14,185 nt of DNA from JAISGQ01 sp045604945 (GTDB taxonomy: Bacteria > Bacillota > Clostridia > Oscillospirales > Acutalibacteraceae): positions 1 through 14,185 of the forward strand of contig JAZUPA010000183.1 of NCBI GenBank assembly GCA_045604945.1. The letters are read 5' to 3'. The translations under genes and the position numbers were made by a program. The notes beneath the pieces are model-generated. The model made no database searches. It saw nothing but the letters and a program-made list of their open reading frames with translations, and was not told where the DNA came from. Positions 7,174-12,028 of this stretch are shown in pieces (the stretch's first letter is position 1; every line of letters starts with the position of its first letter).

Positions 7174-7207
7174 CCCCTCTGCTGATTTTATCAGCAGAGG
7201 GGTTTTT
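7174..7207 (+). terminator. Strong terminator, possibly bidirectional
   Basis: A perfect 12-bp stem (CCCCTCTGCTGA at 7174-7185 with 7191-7202), a 5-base loop and TTTTT at 7203-7207. The minus strand has TTTTT four bases after the stem, so it may also end the converging minus-strand gene whose stop is at 7218. Confidence 0.93.
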
Positions 7208-7217
7208 CACAGCAGCA

Positions 7218-8057
7218 TCAGGAAAAATACTCTGACAGCATATGTTCTGCATATCTGACCGCGGTTTCGGGGAAGTGGTAGCCCTTCAGCTCTGCGGCGG
7301 ATTCTGCAAGAAACGCAAAGAGCTTTTCTGTTTCAAAAAGCGCAGAGATAATATCCTCCCTGTTGTAACGGGCAAAGCATTTCGGCAGGGCTTCCTTTAC
7401 ATTATCGTCAGCCCAGCGGTCGATAAATCTTCCGTCGTGCCAGACATCAACACTGTATCGGCTGACCGAGTAAAGCTCGATCATTTTAAGAAGGTAATTC
7501 TTGAGATAGGCGTCAATGCACATCTTTGCAGACCACAGCTCGCCGCGGAGAATCTTTTTCGAAGTCCATACGACATGGAAGCAGAAGTCGTTTACCATGT
7601 TGATGTACTCCTCTTCAGTCATAGGATCGTGGGTAACTTCCGAGCGCACATATTCAGCCAGCATATCCTCACAGCCCATTGTGTCGTGCATTACGGTATA
7701 CCCCCTGTTGCACACCCAGCCTGCCACGCCTTCCTTTATGACGGAGGCAAACTGCTCGGGGGAGAAAACTATCATATCCACGTCAAGGGCATTATCGTAA
7801 AGGACTCTTCTCTCCATTCCGCCGCCCAGGGTGGGCTCGACAAAGGAGATTTTAACATCCCCGAGCCTGTGAGGCATATCGCCGCAGAGCCAGCTTTCGG
7901 TGTCCTCGGCGGCGATGATAAGGTCAAGGTCGGAAAATTCATCGGCTTTTACATCCCTTCTGGTTGATGAGCCGATGGCAACAATGGCGCGGGTTCCGCT
8001 GTCGGAATCTGCTGCAGCCAGCAATCTTCTCTTTATTTCTGCGTACCTGTCATTCAT
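7218..8057 (-). CDS. ANT(6)-like aminoglycoside nucleotidyltransferase
   Basis: A 279-aa protein of the streptomycin 6-adenylyltransferase family (AadE/AadK type), which transfers AMP from ATP to an aminoglycoside hydroxyl in the cytoplasm. The nucleotidyltransferase signature lies at residues 29-46: GSSTRRDVKADE followed by FSDLDL, with the metal-binding Asp43 and Asp45. A third carboxylate is probably Asp92 or Asp94 in NALDVDMIVF. The C-terminal helical domain includes WHDGRF (206-211). Length agrees with the family (about 280-300 aa). The start ATG has GGAGG eight bases upstream. It is a single gene with its own near-consensus promoter and no mobile sequence directly beside it, so it may be an intrinsic gene rather than recently acquired resistance. 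Sequence divergence means activity on streptomycin cannot be assumed. Confidence 0.85.
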   Translation of the reverse strand: MNDRYAEIKRRLLAAADSDSGTRAIVAIGSSTRRDVKADEFSDLDLIIAAEDTESWLCGDMPHRLGDVKISFVEPTLGGGMERRVLYDNALDVDMIVFSPEQFASVIKEGVAGWVCNRGYTVMHDTMGCEDMLAEYVRSEVTHDPMTEEEYINMVNDFCFHVVWTSKKILRGELWSAKMCIDAYLKNYLLKMIELYSVSRYSVDVWHDGRFIDRWADDNVKEALPKCFARYNREDIISALFETEKLFAFLAESAAELKGYHFPETAVRYAEHMLSEYFS

Positions 8058-8092
8058 GCTCTTATCCTCCCTGTGATTACATATTACAGTTT

Positions 8093-8121
8093 ATTATGGC
8101 AGAAGAAATATGCACTGTCAA
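8093..8121 (-). promoter_or_regulatory. Near-consensus promoter for the ANT(6)-like gene
   Basis: On the minus strand, a perfect TTGACA (8121-8116), a 17-bp spacer and CATAAT (8098-8093). The leader to the ATG is about 30 bases. Confidence 0.82.
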
Positions 8122-8142
8122 GGGCATAAAAAGGGGAGAGTA

Positions 8143-8171
8143 TTGATTAATATAAAATTAAATGGTACAAT
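8143..8171 (+). promoter_or_regulatory. Possible upstream promoter (P1) of the XRE/cyclase operon
   Basis: TTGATT at 8143-8148, a 17-bp spacer and TACAAT at 8166-8171 preceded by TGG (extended -10), within an AT-rich stretch. It would give a leader of about 125 bases before the XRE gene and is divergent from the ANT(6)-like promoter 22 bases away. Confidence 0.45.
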
Positions 8172-8243
8172 TCTCCTGAAAATATCTGACACACAAAAAA
8201 CGTGATGGTTGAGCCATTGCTACAGTATGTTAACTTGCGTTGC

Positions 8244-8273
8244 TTGCCTTTTGCGAGAGCCTGTGCATATAAT
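8244..8273 (+). promoter_or_regulatory. Proximal promoter (P2) of the XRE/cyclase operon
   Basis: TTGCCT at 8244-8249, an 18-bp spacer and a perfect TATAAT at 8268-8273. Transcription would begin near 8280, about 24 bases before the ATG, leaving just enough room for the GGAGG site. Confidence 0.6.
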
Positions 8274-8303
8274 CGGGGCAACAGAACGAAGGAGGAATTT
8301 CAG

Positions 8304-9041
8304 ATGCTCAACGAAAACATCAGAAACCTGCGCAAGCAGAAAGGCTATTCCCAGGAGACCCTGGCACAGGAACTCAATGTAGTAAGGCAGACCGTTTCAA
8401 AATGGGAAAAGGGATACTCCGTACCCGATGCGGTTATGCTCGAGAGAATTGCAGAGGTGCTGGAGGTGTCGGTAAGCGACCTGCTGGGGGAAGAAACGCG
8501 CCCGGAGCCGAAACCCGACCTTTCGCAGATTGCCGCACAGCTTACGATACTCAACGACCAGTACGCAAGGGAGCAGGCAAGACGGCAGAAGATAAGAAAG
8601 ATAAAAATGGCTTTTTTTATTCCCGTGCTGGCGCTTTTTATCGGAAGCATAGTGTTCATATTCGTCAGTATGGATACATCCTGCTACGGCGCTGATGTGC
8701 TGAGCTACGGCGATGTTGTGGGGGTGGAGACCCGTTATGTGGAGTCGGAAATATTTACTCAGGAGGAAATAGCCTCCGCATACGATGCGGTAAAGGACTA
8801 TTTTCACAATGAGTTTGAAGCCTGCACGATGACAAAGCTTTACTATGGCGGCGACGAGCTTTCGCAGGCGGAGACGGATGAAGGTGATGGGACTGTCATG
8901 GTGCTTCTTTCCTCCTTCTATACTCTTGAAGAAGGCGGCGACGGCTCCTTTGCGGCAAATGCCACCTATGATAACTGGAAATGGATGCTTATAAAAGAAG
9001 CCGACGGCACATGGAAGGTAATAAACTACGGCTACTGCTGA
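8304..9041 (+). CDS. Membrane-anchored XRE-family transcriptional regulator
   Basis: A 245-aa regulator. Residues 1-62 form an XRE-type helix-turn-helix DNA-binding domain (IRNLRKQKGYSQETLAQEL, then TVSKWEKG) close to those of many clostridial regulators. A charged linker (about 75-102) leads to one transmembrane segment (about 103-123) with basic residues on the cytoplasmic side. The rest (about 124-245) would lie outside the membrane, with a conserved-looking core around SAYDAVKDYFHNEF and repeated aromatic/glycine turns; I cannot name it securely. The layout suggests a sensor whose outer domain reports to the DNA-binding domain. Start: ATG at 8304 with GGAGG at 8291-8295; the in-frame ATG at 8202 lies upstream of the proximal promoter. 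The cyclase gene begins 20 bases after the stop, so the two are probably one operon. Confidence 0.87.
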   Translation: MLNENIRNLRKQKGYSQETLAQELNVVRQTVSKWEKGYSVPDAVMLERIAEVLEVSVSDLLGEETRPEPKPDLSQIAAQLTILNDQYAREQARRQKIRKIKMAFFIPVLALFIGSIVFIFVSMDTSCYGADVLSYGDVVGVETRYVESEIFTQEEIASAYDAVKDYFHNEFEACTMTKLYYGGDELSQAETDEGDGTVMVLLSSFYTLEEGGDGSFAANATYDNWKWMLIKEADGTWKVINYGYC

Positions 9042-9061
9042 TATTTAAAAAGGAAGATTCC

Positions 9062-9616
9062 ATGCTTATTGATATTACCATGAAGATAACACCTGAGATA
9101 ATGGAAAAATCACAGAACACCGATAAATCCCTTGCCGGTCACATCGGAACTCATTTTGACGTTATGGACAAGGCATTCCCCCTTGAATACACCGAAAGGA
9201 AAGGTGTAGTGTTCGATGTATCCCATGTTGAAGAGCGTGAGATATGCAGCGGCGATATTGATATGAGCAAGGTGCGAAAGGATATGTTTGTGGCTTTCTG
9301 CACGGGATATTCCGAAAGGGAGGAGTACGGCAGCAGAAAGTATTTCTCCGAGCATCCGCAGCTTTCCTGCGAGCTGATAGAAAAACTGCTGGATATGGGG
9401 ATTTCGATAATAGGCGTTGATTTTGCAGGCGTGCGCAGAGGAAGTGAGCACACGCCGACGGATGCCCGCTGCGCCGACAGAGGGGTGTTTGTTGTGGAAA
9501 ATCTCTGCAGCCTGAAAAGGATTCTTGAAAATGGCGGCAGCTTTACCGCCTGCACCTACCCCATGAACTGCGAAGGGCTGACAGGACTGCCCTGCAGAGT
9601 GATTGCAAAAATATAG
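9062..9616 (+). CDS. Cyclase-family metal-dependent hydrolase (kynurenine-formamidase-like)
   Basis: A 184-aa protein of the cyclase family (PF04199), whose known members include N-formylkynurenine formamidase and isatin hydrolase, zinc or manganese enzymes that cut small amides or rings. HIGTHFD (residues 27-33) supplies the usual metal-binding His, His and Asp pattern. GVDFAGV (118-124) and the glutamate in VVENL (Glu146) match other conserved positions. The proline normally found a few residues after the first motif is absent. Length is slightly short for the family (about 200-220). Start: ATG at 9062 with AGGAAG at 9051-9056; no signal peptide. It sits 20 bases after the XRE regulator and ends before a terminator. 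Its substrate cannot be read from the sequence; no tryptophan-degradation genes are nearby. Confidence 0.83.
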   Translation: MLIDITMKITPEIMEKSQNTDKSLAGHIGTHFDVMDKAFPLEYTERKGVVFDVSHVEEREICSGDIDMSKVRKDMFVAFCTGYSEREEYGSRKYFSEHPQLSCELIEKLLDMGISIIGVDFAGVRRGSEHTPTDARCADRGVFVVENLCSLKRILENGGSFTACTYPMNCEGLTGLPCRVIAKI

Positions 9617-9622
9617 ACTTAA

Positions 9623-9664
9623 ATCCCCTTGCAGAGAAAATCTGCAAGGGGATCGGTGTTTTTT
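9623..9664 (+). terminator. Strong terminator after the cyclase gene
   Basis: A perfect 13-bp stem (ATCCCCTTGCAGA at 9623-9635 with 9641-9653), loop GAAAA, and after CGGTG a run of six T (9659-9664). Confidence 0.88.
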
Positions 9665-9673
9665 CGGCAAGGG

Positions 9674-9702
9674 TTGACAAAAGGTGGGTGATGTGCTAAA
9701 AT
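9674..9702 (+). promoter_or_regulatory. Near-consensus promoter of the Mn riboswitch-mntP unit
   Basis: A perfect TTGACA at 9674-9679, a 17-bp spacer and TAAAAT at 9697-9702 preceded by TGC (extended -10). Transcription would begin near 9709, just before the riboswitch aptamer. A strong constitutive promoter with control left to the riboswitch fits this layout. Confidence 0.85.
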
Positions 9703-9708
9703 ACGCAA

Positions 9709-9831
9709 CATTGTGAGGGAGTAGCAAGCGCAATATCAGGCGCAGCAAGTCAACATACTGACCCTTTGGTCTGGCTTGCTTTAATTTGCGAGACTCATGT
9801 GCAGGCATAATTCTGTACATGGAGTCTTTTT
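9709..9831 (+). promoter_or_regulatory. yybP-ykoY manganese riboswitch with first terminator
   Basis: The leader carries the conserved marks of the Mn2+-sensing yybP-ykoY class: GGGAGTAGC at 9717-9725, GTCAACATACTG at 9749-9760, and TTTGCGAGAC at 9785-9794, in that order and with normal spacing. The strand after GAGAC (TCATGTG) can either close helix P1 with 9711-9716 or form the left arm of a terminator: 9791-9804 pairs with 9813-9827 (one bulge, one G-U pair) followed by TTTTT. In this class Mn2+ stabilises the aptamer, blocks the terminator and turns the downstream gene on. The downstream gene here is the manganese exporter mntP, a known target, which supports the call. Confidence 0.92.
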
Positions 9832-9837
9832 ATTTTG

Positions 9838-9870
9838 TTCCGAGTACAGATTGTGTACTTGGAATTTTTT
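9838..9870 (+). terminator. Second hairpin terminator between riboswitch and mntP
   Basis: An 11-bp stem with one G-U pair (TTCCGAGTACA at 9838-9848 with TGTACTTGGAA at 9854-9864), a 5-base loop and TTTTTT at 9865-9870. It ends only eight bases before the AGGAGG of mntP. It does not share sequence with the aptamer, so it is not obviously under direct ligand control. Confidence 0.75.
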
Positions 9871-9890
9871 ATTTTCAGGAGGAATTTAAA

Positions 9891-10481
9891 ATGGAGCTCG
9901 GATTCACTTTCTTTTTCAACAGTATTCTGCTTGGCACAGGACTTGCCATGGATGCGTTTTCCGTGTCCCTTGCCAACGGTCTCAACGAGCCGTGCATGAA
10001 AAAGCAGAAGATGTTCGGCGTTGCAGGCATCTTTTCCGCCTTTCAGTTTGCAATGCCCATGATAGGCTGGGTGTGTGTATCCACCATTGCACAGCATTTC
10101 AAGGCATTTGAAAAGTGTATCCCATGGATAGCACTCCTTCTTCTCGGCTATATTGGGGGCAAGATGCTTTTTGAAGGGATAAAGAACAAGGATACCGCCT
10201 GCGAGGACAAGCCCGCGGTGGGTCTGGCTGCACTGATGGTGCAGGGTGTTGCGACATCCATTGATGCCCTGTCTGTAGGATTTACAATTTCCGATTACAA
10301 TTTTGCCGAGGCACTCATTGCCTGCGCGCTGATAGGAATAGTAACATTCTTTATCTGCTTTGCGGGAATCCTCATAGGTAAAAAGGCTGGCACCCGTCTT
10401 GCGGGTAAAGCAGGTATTCTCGGCGGCGCGATTCTCATATTTATTGGTCTTGAGATATTCATAACAGGTGTGTTCTGCTGA
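9891..10481 (+). CDS. mntP: Manganese efflux pump MntP
   Basis: A 196-aa inner-membrane protein that exports Mn2+ and protects against manganese overload. It shows the six hydrophobic segments of the family arranged as two repeated halves, each with the signature containing a metal-binding aspartate: GLAMDAFSVSLANG (Asp21) and ATSIDALSVGF (Asp125). The cytoplasmic loop around residues 96-108 is short and charged. Length (about 190 aa) is typical. Start: ATG at 9891 with AGGAGG at 9878-9883, seven bases away; in-frame starts further left lie inside the leader hairpins. Expression is controlled by the Mn2+ riboswitch just upstream. The next gene is convergent, and no clear terminator is visible in the 42 bases between them. 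Confidence 0.95.
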   Translation: MELGFTFFFNSILLGTGLAMDAFSVSLANGLNEPCMKKQKMFGVAGIFSAFQFAMPMIGWVCVSTIAQHFKAFEKCIPWIALLLLGYIGGKMLFEGIKNKDTACEDKPAVGLAALMVQGVATSIDALSVGFTISDYNFAEALIACALIGIVTFFICFAGILIGKKAGTRLAGKAGILGGAILIFIGLEIFITGVFC

Positions 10482-10523
10482 TGTCAGGTGGAATCTGAAG
10501 AAAAAGGGAATAAGATCGGTGTT

Positions 10524-11960
10524 TTATATATTGACCGAATAATCCTTTTTAAAGCCGTGAGCGCCGAATATCTGCCAGTTTCCCACACCCAGCCTCTGCA
10601 TCACTGCCTTCCGCTCCTCGGCGCACAGCTTCGGGTCGGTATCCACCGAGGTAATAAGGATAGGTGCGTACTGATTGTACTCCGCCTGCTCAGGGGTCAG
10701 ACCGTGGGTATTTATATAGATATCTCCCGTAAATGCAATGTGGTGGGTATAGTCAATAAGCACAATCTCCCCGGGGAGATGTCCGCCCTTTCCCTCATAC
10801 ACCTCAAAATGAAGCTCTCCGAAATCGAAAAAGCCTGTCTGTGTAAGAGGTTCGGTAAGATTTTCCCTGTTTTCCCATGGCACTGTTATCTTCTGCGGCT
10901 CGGCAGGAGAATAGGAAGTAAGGGTCTTGCAGATATTGATATAGGGTCTGTGCAGTGGGTTCTGCTCTCTGTAGCCGTTTTCGCCTCTGTACTCATGCTC
11001 AAGGCACAGTGCTGTCTTTCTGCTGGCGATTATTTCATCAAACATCGGCAGAAGTCCGCAATGGTCAACATCGGCATGGGTCACAAGGACAGTTTTTCTT
11101 ATATTGTCAAAATCGGGTATCAGCTTTTTTAGAAGCTTCTTCATCTCATCGCTGTAGCAGGCATAGCCCGTATCCACAAACAGATACTCTTCGCCGCTTT
11201 TTATTATTGCAATATTGCTGCCGCAGGGCGGCTCGATAAGGGTGATTTCCGTATTGTCGGTGATTTTGTGATTGCTGATTCTGGGCGAAAAGCTTCTGCC
11301 CTTGGACTTTGAAAGCAATTCCGCAAATTTGCTTATGCTGTCAAAGGTTCTGTAGGGTGAAAGCCCCTGCTCGTCAAGGGTCTGCATGGCGAGGTTGACG
11401 TGGACAAGAAGCTCCTGCCGGACCTCTTCCGTCAGCCCCATCATCTTGGAAAGTCCCATTACATAGGTATTGTAGAAAATACTGTTGTCATAGACCTTTT
11501 CCGAGCTGTTGTAGTCAATGACGCGCACTCTGCAAAGCTTTTCCGCTTCTGTGAGAAACTCCGAAATTCTTTCCGATTCGTCAACATACAAGCCCATTTT
11601 GAAAAGCTGATAATCTGTTCCGTTTTCCTGGGAACTTATGTATGAGATATTGAAATTGAATCTGCTTATAAGCTCCAGAATATCCGTAACGCTTCCGGGA
11701 ACGTCCTTCAGGCAGAATTCAAGCAATACTATGCTCGTTCTGTCTGCATTGTTTTGCAGATAGCCGATCTTCCGGAGCTCGGCGTCTGCCTTTTTAAGCT
11801 GTTCCTCCGTACCTTCTGCGTCAATGAACAGAGTGTGGGAATCAACGGCTTTGTTATAGCTGACTCGGGTTATATTTATGCCCAGTGCGGAAAAGCACTT
11901 GCTGGCTTTTAAGAACGCGCCGATGTGATTTGGCATACTTGTTACATAGGTTTTCTTCAT
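10524..11960 (-). CDS. Two ACT domains fused to a metallo-beta-lactamase-fold domain
   Basis: A 478-aa cytoplasmic protein. Two ACT-type domains, which usually bind amino acids and regulate attached domains, occupy about residues 3-70 and 76-150. A helical linker (about 155-225) precedes a metallo-beta-lactamase-fold domain (about 238-475). Its metal motif reads THADVDHCG, so HxHxDH becomes HADVDH (295-300) with Asp in place of the second His. Other expected ligands are His394 in GGHLPGE, Asp413 in FTGD and His468 in FGAHGF. Activity is therefore plausible but with altered metal coordination. The ATG at 11960 has GGAGG seven bases upstream; a GTG one codon earlier is less well spaced. It lies 68 bases after the fused acyl-CoA synthetase gene on the same strand, with a hairpin between. 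Substrate unknown; ACT sensing of an amino acid is inference. Confidence 0.85.
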   Translation of the reverse strand: MKKTYVTSMPNHIGAFLKASKCFSALGINITRVSYNKAVDSHTLFIDAEGTEEQLKKADAELRKIGYLQNNADRTSIVLLEFCLKDVPGSVTDILELISRFNFNISYISSQENGTDYQLFKMGLYVDESERISEFLTEAEKLCRVRVIDYNSSEKVYDNSIFYNTYVMGLSKMMGLTEEVRQELLVHVNLAMQTLDEQGLSPYRTFDSISKFAELLSKSKGRSFSPRISNHKITDNTEITLIEPPCGSNIAIIKSGEEYLFVDTGYACYSDEMKKLLKKLIPDFDNIRKTVLVTHADVDHCGLLPMFDEIIASRKTALCLEHEYRGENGYREQNPLHRPYINICKTLTSYSPAEPQKITVPWENRENLTEPLTQTGFFDFGELHFEVYEGKGGHLPGEIVLIDYTHHIAFTGDIYINTHGLTPEQAEYNQYAPILITSVDTDPKLCAEERKAVMQRLGVGNWQIFGAHGFKKDYSVNI

Positions 11961-11985
11961 CACAGCACCTCCATATAGGGTATTT

Positions 11986-12017
11986 AAACAAGAAAGGCAG
12001 GGGATTCCCCCCTGCCT
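11986..12017 (-). terminator. Intergenic hairpin between synthetase and ACT-MBL genes
   Basis: On the minus strand a 9-bp GC-rich stem (AGGCAGGGG with CCCCTGCCT; 12017-12009 and 12003-11995), with a 5-base loop, is followed by a weak T-rich tail (TTCTTGTTT). It may end or attenuate the synthetase transcript. No separate promoter for the next gene is evident in the remaining bases, so partial read-through is likely. Confidence 0.6.
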
Positions 12018-12028
12018 CCTTAAATTTA

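Noticed and set aside
7242..7967. 241-codon open frame on the plus strand opposite the ANT(6)-like gene
   Set aside because: It begins after a terminator, has no convincing ribosome site and lacks domain character, while the minus strand carries a full nucleotidyltransferase.
8131..8177. GGAGAG...TTCTCC imperfect inverted repeat in the AT-rich gap
   Set aside because: The arms are short with a bulge and a long loop, and are not clearly better than chance.
8202..8303. 34-residue N-terminal extension of the XRE regulator
   Set aside because: It contains the proximal promoter and would precede an XRE domain that normally starts at the N-terminus; GGAGG supports 8304.
9786..9890. N-terminal extension of MntP
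   Set aside because: These codons run through the riboswitch terminator and second hairpin; the AGGAGG and family alignment place the start at 9891.
10488..11132. 214-codon open frame on the plus strand after mntP
   Set aside because: It is antisense to the metallo-beta-lactamase domain and has no recognisable motif.
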